Of a stretch of DNA of 64,000 nt, positions 10,545 through 21,110 are shown one piece after another; the first letter of the stretch is position 1, and the number at the start of each line of letters is the position of its first letter. The notes below the pieces were generated by a model. It saw nothing but the letters and a program-made list of their open reading frames with translations, was not told the DNA's origin and searched no databases. A program made the translations under genes and the position numbers. This DNA is from Micrasema longulum (lineage: Eukaryota; Arthropoda; Insecta; Trichoptera; Brachycentridae): NCBI GenBank assembly GCA_022494885.1, contig JAGVSM010002416.1, positions 150,599-214,598 on the forward strand. Reading direction: 5' to 3'.

Positions 10545-10910
10545 CATCATTCCCTTTCCGCACCTAATGGTGCATTGGCACACCAATCGCAGCGTATCTT
10601 GATCATTTTTGCTACATGAAGGTAAGATGATCAGCCTTACGCTTCAGGTACCAGTCCAGGGACTATGAAATATTTTGAGTGTAAAAACATCCTTTAAATA
10701 AATATTTCATATCAACCAAATAAATATTTCATTGCCTAGCTTGGAACGGGGTATGTACCCTTGTTAGCTGGGCAAAGTGAACATGGAATTGTATTTTGAT
10801 AAAGAGTGTGAATAAATAAATAAATAAACCATGTCGGGAATGAAACCCGAGATATTTTGCATAGAAGGCAAACGCGCTGACCATTACACCACGAGGCTGA
10901 CAATTGCCTA
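10545..10910 (-). mobile_element. SINE-1, reverse, itself interrupted
   Basis: The 3' end CATCATCATTCCCTTTCCGC is at the left and the head GACCATTACACCACGAGGCT at the right. Between 10,716 and 10,830 the SINE is broken by a LINE-E tail, and the sequence CATGTCGGG resumes where the SINE consensus predicts. Confidence 0.8.
10732..10829 (+). mobile_element. LINE-E 3' end inside SINE-1
   Basis: GCCTAGCTTGGAACGGGGTA, GTACCCTTGTTAGCTGGGCA and AATTGTATTTTGATAAAGAG end in an AAAT repeat. The match to the end of the longer LINE-E copy at 22,332-22,440 is nearly perfect, so it is a recent insertion. AAATAAATATTTCAT occurs twice just upstream, which may reflect the target site. Confidence 0.8.
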
Positions 10911-11145
10911 CATTTGAACAGATGTTCTTTTATTATATTATTTTAATTCTTCCATTTGTTGATGTTTGTAAAGTTAAAGAGCTAAAACCTTTTATTGATG
11001 TGGATGAGATTCATCTGATTTCATTATTTCATCCACATACTAGGTCATAAGCCCTGTAGATGCCTCCATCTCTTTTGTAATATGGTAATATTAACAGCTC
11101 CCTAGGAGGTTGAATCCAGTTCCAGTCTACAAAAATTTTGACAAA

Positions 11146-12627
11146 CTCATAACATAGTTGAAATGATCTCCGTTGCGATTAATTTATTTTTATGTTCCAA
11201 CCTCCAGAAGTAAAAAAAATGTTTTTTTTTAATGCCCCAATGTCCAGAATGAGCAGTTTAATCATTTTAGTTGGGTTGAATCTTTCCACTTTTTGTAGAT
11301 CTCTTCGTCACTAACACAGTGTGTGATAAAGAAGGATTGGCATGGCTTAGCTCGAAGTTTTATATGTTCTTTAATATATTGTATACCATTATTTTATTGG
11401 CCTTGTTTGTCTTTGCTATACGGTATTATGTTCATTTTTTAGTTTTTTGTACATTGTTTCTGCGTGAAAGTGTTGAAATTGGCTCAGGCCATATATTTAA
11501 TAAATATATATTTTTTTTTATTTTTATTCATCCTGATAAACTACCAACTAACGTATTTTATAATTAGTTGCTCAGACGTTAGTGTTAATTATATTCAAGT
11601 ACAGAAATAATATTATATGTATTTAAAAAAATTAATATACATAAATATTTTTATATGGAATCTGCAACTAAAAGAAGATAAATTAATTAAAAGCTATAAA
11701 AAAACTATTTTACTAAATAATAAAATTATGTGTTTTGGTGTTGATGCTTTTAAGAGTAAGGTGGGTAGGTAGGTGCTCAGAAATCAGAAATGCAACTGAA
11801 ACAAGATAAAAAATAAATATGAATTAAAAGGTGAAATGTAAATCTATAGAGGTATTAAAAATATAAGTGTGTATTAAGATTAAAATCTATGAAGATATGA
11901 AGAAAAAATAAAAGGTAAAACTCCATGGCTTTACTCAGGTAAAATAAGCTATAAAAATTTGGACACACTTAAAATACTGTTTATTATTGTTATTTTATAA
12001 TCACTATATCTGTTATATTTTTTTTATTCCAAGTGGAAAATTATTCAAATATGCCATTCCTTAATATGAAAAAAAATCATTTCAAATACGTGTATAAAAA
12101 AGGCAAGATTTTCCTTAAAGATATAATCTCTATGGACATTTTGAAAAATTTATTATGTAATAAAACTAAATATTTTCTTTGCGTAAAATTACTTAATATA
12201 TTTTTTTACTGATTTTACAAAATATTTAGTTATATTATTTAACATTGAAAATACAAAGGTATTGCTTTAAATATTACTTTCAAATTAATATGCCTTTTGT
12301 ATAATAATCAATAAAGGTTTTGAATTGTGAAAGGGAACCGGGAAATAGTAATCTTAATAATTTATGGTGACCATAATTCATGGAAAAGAAAAGGGTTCTT
12401 AGTGATAATTACTCTTTTCCCGGTTGTCACCATGATTTAGGAGTTATGGGGAAAAGAAGCGAAGACTTGGTGCAAGATTCCATATTTATTGCTTGTTTTT
12501 GTTTCGGAGTAATAAATGATTATTACGAGCTAGTACAAGAAAACTTAATAGCCAAAATGATACTTTCTAAAACCATATAAGTATGTATATATATATTTAA
12601 ATGATTTAGTGGTATACGTACACTTAA
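11146..12627. other. unassigned AT-rich stretch
   Basis: TTGAAATTGGCTCAGGCC at 11,474-11,491, then AATAAATATATA, resembles the 3' end of the LINE at 42,440-42,955. Nothing else is supported. Frames at 11,319-11,567 and 12,380-12,580 have no family signature. Confidence 0.4.
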
Positions 12628-12800
12628 GTGCCAGGTGCACTAAAACAAGTTAAATTACGTTTAAAGTTTATTCATTGTTGCGTTTTTGTCAAAATGTGCA
12701 AAATGAATTGTTTTCTCCTACTTTTTCGTTTGAACTCTTTTGTCCATTTTGACGATAACTCTAAACTTTATTTAATTGAACCTTTTTATGCAACTGGCGT
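12628..12800. mobile_element. MITE-like hairpin element, 173 bp
   Basis: GTGCCAGGTGCA at the left and TGCAACTGGCG at the right are inverted. The match continues inward (AGTTAAATTACGTTTAAAGT against AACTTTATTTAATTGAACC, then GTCAAAATG). No coding potential beyond chance. Confidence 0.55.
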
Positions 12801-12954
12801 AATAAGAAATACTCTAATATTCTTTCAAAATTATTAAATATTAACAATATTTGGAATAGTGATGAAAGATAGCAATTTAGCCGGATACCGATTATTTAGC
12901 CGCCGAATATCCGGTCCATTGTCTCTTTTTTTCACCCAAATACATTTTAAATAT

Positions 12955-13210
12955 AAAAATATTATTGATAAATATTCTTTTGTGCAACATTTGAGTTTGT
13001 CCAAATATTTGTAGACAACAGACTGGATTTCACCCCCTCGGGAGTCATTAAGATTAACAAATTACAATAGGGATGGAGAATACATTAAAGAAGGGAATAT
13101 GGAAGTCTAGGCATTTACAGGGCTTATGACCCGTCAATGGCTAGTTTTAGTGGCCACTTTACACACTGTGTAACAATTTGTATAATTGTAGCAATTTGTT
13201 AATCTTAACT
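12955..13210 (-). repeat. Rep-F copy with short inverted ends
   Basis: The element has AAGGGAATATGGAAGTCTAG, GGGCTTATGACCCGTCAATG and CACACTGTGTAACAATTTGT. AAGATTAACAAATT at 13,047 and AATTTGTTAATCTT at about 13,195 are exact inverted ends of the inner 162 bp. Left of it, GAGTTTGTCCAAATATTTGT and CTCGGGAGTCATTAAG belong to the longer Rep-F form. Confidence 0.6.
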
Positions 13211-13585
13211 TTTTTGATGAACGCATTCATTTGGATTTCAATAAATACATTTACAGAAATGTTTAACTTTTACTATTAACGCATTACTTTTTTCTGAAAA
13301 CTCCCTAACATTCTTTTACGCCATGTTATACGTATAAAAATCCTTTGAACTACGATGTTAACATTTCGTGTACTTGGACATTTCAGCAGGTGTTTTCAAC
13401 TGATGTCACCTCTTCTGTAGAATCCCAAGTCATTTGGGATGCAGTTCCATTACAGAGAGAAAAAGGTGAAATCTTTTAGCGGGATGAAATCACAAACCCT
13501 TTACTGAAATAATGATGACGGCCGCGTGTGCGTCAGTTATATTTATATTTTAAGAAGTAAAGTAGATAGACATAGACTCTACTCC
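13211..13585. other. unassigned stretch
   Basis: No supported feature. Confidence 0.4.
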
Positions 13586-13728
13586 GATGCCCATATTCAG
13601 AGACAGTACTCAAAGTGAGGAAAGCACATTCTTCTGTCCTCACCTTCAAGATATAGATATTTTTTATATGATGAGATAAGAATGTTAGTACTTTCATCCC
13701 CTCGAGTTTTGTCTTTGAATACAGGCAT
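13586..13728. mobile_element. MITE-like element, 143 bp
   Basis: The inverted ends ATGCCCATATTCAGAGACAG and TTGTCTTTGAATACAGGCAT extend into a weaker match of about 60 bp on each side. No coding frame. Confidence 0.55.
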
Positions 13729-14145
13729 AAGAAACATTGAAGTTTAGTGTAGATATTTCTTAACTAAACTACAATAGTTTAGCTGAATAATTATGTTTGT
13801 ATTCGTATGTTCATCATTGAATTTTTGTACCTTTTACATTATTTTTATATTACTTTTTTCTTTTTTTATTCTTTAAATTTAAATTTATCTTTTTTCTATA
13901 AACTTAATTTTCATAACTGTATATAAGTATATGTATTTTTATTTTATTTGCAACTTCTAAATGCTTAACAATTGTTAATTGCTTTTATTTTGATACCGAT
14001 AATGTACTTAATCCATATCTTACACCACTGTGGAACATTTTTATTGACTGTTTTCACAATTTTCATTCGTGTGTATTCTTATTTTCTGTAAACAATTTAT
14101 GTAAAAACTGTTGTTTTTTTCCCAAATAAAAAAAAAAAAAAATAA
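13729..14145 (+). mobile_element. probable LINE 3' UTR with poly(A)
   Basis: T-rich sequence ends in GTTTTTTTCCCAAATAAA plus an A run at 14,128-14,141. The terminal words match another end near 4,080-4,100. No coding part is readable. Confidence 0.4.
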
Positions 14146-14177
14146 GTACTTAGTTTTACTGATTTATTATTTTATTT

Positions 14178-14343
14178 TTTGCACCACAACAGGCCAGAAG
14201 GCCCAATTACAGTGGTGAATTACATCACAGAATACCCAGGCTTGAGAAAAATCACATTTATTTTTTGCTCTTACCGGGAATCGAACCCGGAACCTTCCGT
14301 GTGTGAGTCAAACGTCTTGACCGCTACACCACGGAGGCCGCCA
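14178..14343 (-). mobile_element. SINE-2 (tRNA-derived), reverse
   Basis: On the minus strand the head reads GGCCTCCGTGGTGTAGCGGT with box A-like TGGTGTAGCGG and box B GGTTCGATTCC. The anticodon-loop position reads CTCACAC (CAC, as in tRNA-Val), but the arm no longer pairs. The tail is GGCCTTCTGGCCTGTTGTGG then TGCAAAAAATAAAAT. Other copies are at 30,955, 52,998 and 57,254. Confidence 0.8.
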
Positions 14344-14399
14344 ATTATATATTATTACTTATTACTTTAATATATATTATTACTTTAATTATTATATTT

Positions 14400-14545
14400 A
14401 ATTATTATAGTAATAAATATTATATTTTATTACTTTAATTAATTTTATTGACCGATCAGCTCTTTCACCTAACAAGGCATCATTAAGACTGGTGAATTAT
14501 AAAAATACATTTTATAATAAAATCAAGTCTGCGAAATGGAATACC
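14400..14545. other. AT-rich spacer
   Basis: TTATTACTTTAAT repeats around 14,350-14,440. No element supported. Confidence 0.4.
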
Positions 14546-14559
14546 GATCTCAATTATAT

Positions 14560-15212
14560 GTCTTCCTGCAAAAAGCACCACTAGCTTACTTTAAAAGATC
14601 GCCGTCTACTATTAGACATGGGGGTGCTTCATGACATACTTATTGGACGCCTTGATAGTCCGGCTCTTATGTCCGAGTTATCATTAAATGTCCCCGGCTA
14701 CCGCACCCGTCACACGTCGAGCTCTCTATTTCATGTGCCAGCAGTTCGTACGAACTATGCCCAGAACTCTCCACTTATACGTTTTGCTCGTGAATATAAT
14801 TTGAACTTTCCCTTTATTGATCCATTTGATTGTAAAAAAATAACATTTAAAATGCGCGACTTAAAACATACTTTTTTGTCCTATACTTAGTTTTAATAAT
14901 AAAGTCTTATTTTATCTTATTTTATTTTATTTTATTTTATCCCTAATTCTTAATATTTTATATTTATTTATATTTTCGACACTTGACACTTGTGCAATAT
15001 TTACACACATGTCAATGTCCCTCATTCCAATATAACACCCACTCACCCGCCCTCTCACGCACTTACACTCACACAAACACACTAGTATCTATTGTACGTG
15101 TATTTCATGTATTTCTATGAATATCTGACATTGGTTTTATTCTGTGTATATTTTATTTGTTATATTTTTGTTACATGTATTACTGTTGATATCCCTAATA
15201 AATAATATAAAA
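14560..15212 (+). mobile_element. LINE 3' part with full 3' UTR
   Basis: Coding tail (14,618-14,890), a TTTTA microsatellite (14,903-14,940), a C-rich UTR stretch (CACCCACTCACCCGCCCTCT) and the end ATCCCTAATAAATAATATAA at about 15,190. A similar C-rich UTR lies at 30,430-30,600. 5'-truncated and inactive. Confidence 0.65.
14618..14890 (+). pseudogene. LINE reverse transcriptase C-terminal remnant
   Basis: The 90-residue frame includes LLHD-like MGVLHDILIGRLDSPALMSE, LSLNVPGYRTRHTSSSLFHV and PAVRTNYAQNSPLIRFAREY. This is the typical post-thumb tail of non-LTR RTs (L..L..G..D.P.LL..L...VP.R..R....F..P..RTN....SP). The catalytic domain is absent. Clade assignment would need a profile search. 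Confidence 0.7.
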
Positions 15213-15221
15213 AAATACGTT

Positions 15222-15500
15222 TGTAGAAAAACGCGACGTGTTTGGCATCGGTTGTTGTGACGTCAAGGTTCGTGATAATGTTCTAAACATAATTAAATGT
15301 CTAGAAACAAATAAACATTAATCGTGACGTATTAGGAGCGTGGCCGAAGGAATGATCGTTTTTGCGGGAATTCAAAATTAGAAATTTAAAAATATCTTTT
15401 ATCCTACTAATAATAAGCAAAAAAAATTTTTTTCTGGACAGTGTTTTATAGACCTTTATTATTTTAAAAATGTAAAAAAACGTGATATTTCCCTATTGCT
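15222..15500 (+). mobile_element. Rep-I element
   Basis: Starts GTAGAAAAACGCGACGTG, has TGTGACGTCAAGGTTCGTGA, ATCGTGACGTATTAGGAGCG and TGGCCGAAGGAATGATCGTT, and ends near AACGTGATATTTCCCTATT. Two further copies lie at 24,785-25,045 and, inverted, 55,630-55,930. No coding frame. Confidence 0.65.
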
Positions 15501-15546
15501 GTGAATTGATCCGTGAGTTCACAACACTGGGCACGGGAATATAACA
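15501..15546 (-). mobile_element. SINE-3 fragment, reverse
   Basis: ATTGATCCGTGAGTTCACAA and CACTGGGCACGGGAATATAA match only the head of SINE-3. Confidence 0.5.
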
Positions 15547-15647
15547 TGGTTTTTACAAATAAAAAAAATAAAAAAAACAGTTATTTTTTATTGCCCGGAA
15601 AATTTGCACTGACTAAAATTGGCATTAAGCTGTATGTACTAGTTACA

Positions 15648-16165
15648 GGGCTGTTTACATGTTGACAATACAATAGATAGCACAAAATTGTCTTGTCGCA
15701 GCTCCGTGAACAGCCTCGACCGCGACCAACGGAATAGAATGCTGGGGACAATACGAAAATCGGTCGAAGTTCCCACGTGAGCGCTGGTGCTTCGACAATT
15801 AATACACGACGACGTTTGTTTCGATCGAATTCAAGAAAAATATTATTAATTTTATACCGAGATATGTTAGAATTGTTAAAGAACAAACTAAATGATAAAA
15901 GTAACCTTTTTCGGCAGAAAAAATGTGAGGAAGCGACACGTTCACCTCTCTTGTCGCAAGGTCCTGTCCGGGGGTCCTGTCCCCACGAGGACAATGCGGC
16001 CGCTGGCGGTAGTACAATCATTGTTCCGCGGAAAAAGCCTGCCCGTCTATCTCGGTGGCGATGTCTGGGGACAATTTTTTGTCCTACAAACTGTTGTTTA
16101 CACGTGGACAATGGACGAGTCCTGGGAGAAAACAATACTGTATTGTCTACGTGTAAATGGTCCTT
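15648..16165. mobile_element. Rep-N DNA element with inverted ends
   Basis: The left end GGCTGTTTACATGTTGACAA pairs with the right end TTGTCTACGTGTAAATGGTC. Near the right end a further inverted copy, TGTTTACACGTGGACAAT, makes a sub-terminal hairpin. Internal words include CGTCTATCTCGGTGGCGATG and GGGGACAATTTTTTGTCC. The two overlapping open frames of 180 and 214 residues on opposite strands (15,777-16,319 and 15,581-16,225) match no transposase I recognise, and I treat them as chance frames in GC-richer DNA. Confidence 0.6.
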
Positions 16166-17227
16166 AAAAGATGAAGAAAGGGGACGTGATGAGTATATCA
16201 CAATGAGGAATGAACCGTTTAACATATTGATTTTATTTAATTTATATACATTACTAACAGTTTCAGATTTAATATTGAATGTACATTTATGTTTATATGT
16301 ATTCGGTATTCGTGTATGATATTAAGTTTTTAAATGCTGTTTGTTCCTCACCAAATAAGAGGCAAGCTCTTGTGCTTGAGAGTGACTTACGCTGAATTAT
16401 CATTAAAATGTACCTATATGATAAAAAAATATAAAAATGTTTCTAATTAGTGTTCCTTGATTTTATTTTGTTTATATTTATTTTTTATTTCCGTCTATTA
16501 ATTAATATTAACGTATGTAGATTACGCTACCGCACATTCACGGAGATCGAACCGCTGTGCACGTGCAAACCACGAGCCCACTGCGTGATATCGCATGATT
16601 GGCACATTTCACACCACGGCAAAAATCTACACGGTATGATACAGTACAGTACGGTGGATCGATATTTATTGTTTTAAAATTATTTATTTATTTAGTACCT
16701 GGCAAAAGCAAGAACCCGTACACCATGAGATCGACTCGATTTCCTTTTCCATATTTTTACCTGAGAGTACTCCCTAAATTTAAACAGTTTTAGTGACATC
16801 GACATAATACACTGTAAATACTATAGTTTTATCAGATCTGTTAAAGACATTTTTAATTTATGTCCCGCTTAACTTTTTACATACATCTACTACCCGTGTA
16901 TCTGTGTATGAATTATTGTTGGTTGTGAATTTTTTAGTGATAAATATAAATGTTCATGGAAGCAGAGAGAAAGGGAAGGAAGGTAGAGTTGGAACTATAC
17001 TTTCCTTTTTATGTGGGCACTTTTTTTTTTTTTTTTTCAATATTTATTTTTTTAGAGTTTAATTTTTGTTCCCCTCTCCTTCTGTATTCATAATAAATTA
17101 ATGTGAAATCTGCCATTAGTCTTACTTTTAAAAATTGTTTTCTTGTACCTTGATTTTGCGAAAAAGATTGTATGATTTCCATGATAAATAAATAAATAAA
17201 TAATGATTTTGAAAAAAATATCATTAA
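16166..17227. other. unassigned stretch
   Basis: GATCGACTCGATTTCCTTTT and CCTGAGAGTACTCCCTAA at 16,729-16,780 match part of SINE-4. A 15-base T run lies at 17,023-17,037. Otherwise nothing supported. Confidence 0.4.
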
Positions 17228-17382
17228 ATATCATTGAATCGGGTTGTGGTCCCATGGCTAGTGTTATAGACTCGCGGATCTCTCCACCCCAACTTGATTT
17301 TCATTTTGTAATAGTGAGTTATTTACAACTCGTTGAAAATGAAATTGAAATATTTGGGTAAATTATAAGAACGCTAATATTA
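17228..17382 (+). mobile_element. SINE-3 with box B lost
   Basis: AATCGGGTTGTGGTCCCATG then GCTAGTGTTATAGACTCGCG runs straight to CACCCCAACTTGATTTTC. About 15 bases holding box B are missing. The body GAGTTATTTACAACTCGTTG and the tail AAATTATAAGAACGCTAATA are kept. Confidence 0.75.
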
Positions 17383-18175
17383 TTTTTAAATAAAATATCA
17401 ACCGAGGCGTTTTCATTAATATTTTCATTAAAATCGTTTACCATATATGGAGTTTTATGTAAAAAAAAAAGCAAAATACTAATATCATCAAATTTAAATA
17501 GGTACGAAAAATCTAATAAATGTCGATCCGTTATAATTTTACCGTGTCGTTTAGATTAAGATGATATGTGTGAAATAGGCTATTCTCCGTCGGATATCAC
17601 GCGGCTGCGGCTGGTTTGATTATTTGGAAATTCTTGTAATAATAAACAGTAAATTTAACACGTCGAATTCGTTACAAAATATTTTCAAGTGTCCTCAGCA
17701 CATGAAGACGCATTATTATTTTATTTTTTTTATGTTTAAGCCAAAAGAAAAAAAGTTAATTAAAACTATTTCACAGGTCTCAGCCGATCGTCTTAAAAAT
17801 AATTTATATTACAAATATTAGAGGTAATTAAATAAATCCCAACTTCATTTTTTGCCCGAAATGTAATAATTATTGGGACAGTTTCCCTTTGATTTACATC
17901 CTTGATTCAGATTTCAGGGCCTTGTATAAATATACGGCCAAGGGTAGGTGCTACTTCTATTTATGAAATCGTTTATGAATTCTCTACGTGTAAGGTTTCG
18001 CGGTGAATACTAATCCGGTAAAGAGGTATGTGTTTAAATTAATTTATTTAAAATATGCACATACTGAGTAAACGTCCTGATTAAGCATGCGCGTTCTCAT
18101 ATTTCTACAATCTCAAATTGCACCGTCCAACGAATCGCCGTGAAGTTAGTCATTTAAACATTTTAAACAAGTCGT
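17383..18175. other. unassigned stretch
   Basis: No supported element. The frame at 17,624-17,821 has no family signature. Confidence 0.4.
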
Positions 18176-18262
18176 TAGATATTGCAAAACACAAGTGAAT
18201 ATGGATATCTAGGCATTTGCAAGACTTATGACATGTCATTTTCTGGTTTAACTGATCAATTT
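18176..18262 (-). repeat. Rep-F fragment, reverse
   Basis: GAATATGGATATCTAGGCAT, then TTGCAAGACTTATGACATGT and TTCTGGTTTAACTGATC match the middle of Rep-F. It ends where LINE-D begins, echoing the Rep-F/LINE-D nest at 5.7 kb. Confidence 0.55.
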
Positions 18263-18279
18263 TCAGAGGTTTGCCTGTA

Positions 18280-18692
18280 ATTCGAATTATTAAATACCAA
18301 AGACACCTGCGACTTTCGGTCGGAGAAATTTCTCTTTTGTGACCAAGGGTGCTTAATGTTCTGGATGGACATATAAAGTTCTCCAAAACGAAAGCCACAT
18401 TTCAGGAGTAATGTAGAAGTTTGAATTTTGTAAAGAGACCATTGCAGGAGGCTCCTGCGAGACATTGGATAGATTTATATACTATTAAACGTGTTGTCCA
18501 GTTGTTTATGAAAATTTATATTTATGTAAGAGTTTTAATTTTAGTATTCTTTAATAATATGCAGTCTTCCACTTTTTATTATGTTGTATCCCAACTCAAC
18601 ACAGGGCCCTTGGCCTCATAGAGTAAGGTATACGCTCTGATTTTTTTGTGTATCTTTGTACAAATAAATAATATAAAAAAATAAAGTTACGA
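18280..18692 (+). pseudogene. LINE-D C-terminal remnant with 3' UTR
   Basis: RRNFSFV is readable at about 18,313, IKFSKTKATFQE at about 18,373-18,408, then EAPARHWIDLYTIKRVVQLF within 18,421-18,621, with frameshifts between. The 3' UTR has TCAACACAGGGCCCTTGGCC and TCATAGAGTAAGG, and the tail ACAAATAAATAATATAAA. Same family as 5,735 and 51,690. Confidence 0.65.
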
Positions 18693-18849
18693 ACTGTGCA
18701 ATATTTACATTTTTCGTATGTTAACATCCACATTTCTTCACATCGTCTTTCTGCAGATTTTTGTAAAGTAAAAAATTTGAAACCATAATAGAGAATATTT
18801 TTTAATAAGAGATACGAAAACTTAGGTAATAATAATGAATAATGATGTT

Positions 18850-19345
18850 TGGATAATTTATATAGCGCCATTTTTGTGAAAATTACCTTAAGGGCGCTGT
18901 ACAATAAATAAATATCCCAGCATGTCTTGCAGCTACAGAGCGCATGGACGGTCGGGATTCTAGTTTCTCGTCTCCAATTATGATATAAAACAATTATGAT
19001 ATATAGAAGCTAGATAACAGCACGTCTTGCAGCTACAGAGCGCATAGACGGTAAGAAATCTAGCCCCTATTTACATTTTTATTTTTTTAAATTTTATTTG
19101 ACAATGAAGTTGAGAGTTTAAGTGATATTTTAAAAAGCGAATAAAAAAGCAAATTTATAAAAATAGAAGTTAGATAACAACAAGTCTTGCAGCTACTGAG
19201 CGCAGGACGGTTGAAATTCTAGACCCCATTTACTAAATTTAGGTATTTGATAGTTGATAACATTTACATAATATGATAAATATAATATGATAGCTAACAT
19301 CATAAAAAGTCTTGCAGATACAAAACGCATTGACGAATGGAATTT
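18850..19345 (+). repeat. Rep-G array, four copies
   Basis: TCTTGCAGCTACAGAGCGCA or a close variant starts at 18,925, 19,025, 19,185 and 19,310, each followed by GACGGT-like and TTCTAG-like bases. Preceding bases (TAGAAGCTAGATAACA, TAGAAGTTAGATAACA) are shared by copies two and three. Spacing of 100, 160 and 125 bp rules out a simple tandem satellite. Confidence 0.65.
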
Positions 19346-19514
19346 CAACAGCATAAGAATGATTTTAAAAAGTTTACAATAAAAAATAATAATAAAAAAC
19401 ACAATGCTATTATTTCCTTGAAAATAATTTTAAAAAATCTTTTACATTTTCTTAAACCAATAAAATAATATTCACATTATTAAATCATTATCTTTGTGAT
19501 TGAACATTTTATGA

Positions 19515-19790
19515 AACGTTAGTAAATAATTGCATTTAACCACTTCCCGACTTTTTGATGTCTACCAAAGTGTACCCGTCTCTTCATCAGGACGCTAATT
19601 ATACCACCACGTGGTTCCCACTATACACCTTCATTATACTAGTAGTTGAACAAAAATATAAAGCCAAAGTGCTGACAAATGACGTTAGAAGCCATCACCA
19701 ACAGTCCGGGTAGTTAGTGTCCTGACAAAGAGACGGGTACGCCTCGGTAGACAGAAAAGTCGGTAAGTAGTAGTTATTTACAATTATCTA
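19515..19790. mobile_element. Pal-J element, two inverted copies
   Basis: The left half read on the minus strand has GCGTCCTGATGAAGAGACGG (19,576-19,595). The right half on the plus strand has GTGTCCTGACAAAGAGACGG (19,717-19,736), then TCGGTAGACAGAAAAGTCGG. Both belong to the hammerhead-like Pal-J family. Both lack the GAAACC box, so neither could fold fully. Confidence 0.6.
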
Positions 19791-19799
19791 CTTACATTT

Positions 19800-20430
19800 A
19801 ATGAATGTTTGTGTACGTTATATCTTTGATCTTCGCAAATTCGTCCACATAACCGAATATCGCACGCAACTACACTGGCTCAGTATCAGGCATAGAAGAA
19901 ACATTCACATTTTATCACTTCTTCACAATATTTTTAATAATCCCACTTCGCCTGTTTATCTGAGAGAGCTCTTCCAACCTCTATCACAACACGGACTATA
20001 TCTTCGTTCTTGTAACGAGAGAACCCTTTTAATACCCTTTCATCGCTCTAATTTTCTTGCCTCTTCTCTTTCACAGTAGTAGCTGCTCGATTGTGGAATA
20101 ATCTACTAATGTTACCCACTAATGTTAGAGACGCCCCCCTTCTTTATTTAGAATATAAATCAAGATTGAAATGTCACTATCTAAATATTTTAGTTGTTCC
20201 TTTATCCTTCATCTTTCCTTCCTATCCCCTCTCCTCACTTCATAGTAGTGTTAATTTTTTATATTTATTTATATATTTTTTTGTTAATCTTTGTTTTTAA
20301 TTTTGTATAAAATCATAAGATTCAATATGTCCATGCACTTGTAATTTTCTCAAACTGAACGGTTTGGGTAGGTAGGAAGAAATTGCCTTAAGGCAATATT
20401 CCCGCTTATAAAAAGTGTCAAATAAATAAA
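19800..20430 (+). pseudogene. LINE-A reverse transcriptase C-terminal remnant
   Basis: Frame at 19,801-20,079: RYIFDLRKFVHITEYRTQLH, WLSIRHRRNIHILSLLHNIF and NNPTSPVYLRELFQPLSQHG. It continues after a frameshift as MWNNLLMLPTNVRDAPLLYL. The pattern LHWL.I..R......LL..I...P.YL.E......LR......P......S....AARLWN.LP..VR is the C-terminal region of CR1-like non-LTR RTs. The 3' UTR carries TTGCCTTAAGGCAA and a tail of AAATAAAT repeats. Confidence 0.8.
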
Positions 20431-21110
20431 TAATAAAATAATTTTATCATTTATATAGAAGTTAGATATTTTAGACGATACAAATTATTTTAATTTCGTG
20501 TATTGCTTGGATCTTAGATCTTAAATACAAATGAATGAATTCTCTTTAACATTTCTAAACCTAAATTATAATTCCATCAGGCCTTAAGTTATGAAAGGAA
20601 AATTCAAGATTTGTAATACCATAATAATTAGATGAGTATCATATTGTTGAATTTCAAGATACTTTCTTATTAGCAATATTATTCGTTGCGGGAACAATGG
20701 TAATCCTTGGGAGAGACAATGGTAGGTATCATAAAATATGATAATCAGTAAAGATTGGTAAGACTTGAGATGATAATACTACCGTGAATTCGGAACAATT
20801 AAACTCCTCTTGTCCCGAGTCCTCAGTCCTTAGTCCTAATCCTGGCAATATTCAGAAACCGTCAAATTAATAAATACTTCGTTCTTGATTACTCCGCCAT
20901 GTTTTTCATTTGGAAAACCAACAGTGCAACATATTTATAGCTTAACATTTGAAAAAATCTATATGGGCTTGCAAACAAAAACAGATTTCCGCAAATTATA
21001 CTGCGTAAGTAAAGATAGATAATACATAATACAATATTTGTACCTTAGAGTAAAATCCACTTTTTATCGTTTTAAAGTTGAAAATGCAGAAATTATCGCA
21101 ATTAGCTATT
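20431..21110. other. unassigned stretch
   Basis: No supported element. Confidence 0.4.

Larger units (their letters stand above)
10416..11145 (-). repeat. Rep-F copy, reverse, split by nested inserts
   Basis: The left part has AGGGCTTATGACCTGTTATT and ACACACTGTGTAAGATTCAC to about 10,544. The right part resumes at about 10,911 with CTTCCATTTGTTGATGTTTG and GAGCTAAAACC, and ends near 11,145 with CCCTAGGAGGTTGAATCCAG. A SINE-1 sits in the gap. Confidence 0.7.

Noticed and set aside
14270..14343. Possible tRNA-Val (anticodon CAC) on the minus strand
   Set aside because: The anticodon arm does not pair and the unit recurs with the same tail at 30.9, 53.0 and 57.3 kb, so SINE-2.
15581..16319. 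Overlapping open frames of 214 and 180 residues on opposite strands as a gene
   Set aside because: No domain signature, composition biased, located in a repeat with inverted ends. Treated as chance frames.
18900..19345. CRISPR-like array (repeats with spacers)
   Set aside because: Repeats are diverged, spacers unequal, the same motif is dispersed elsewhere, and the context is eukaryotic.
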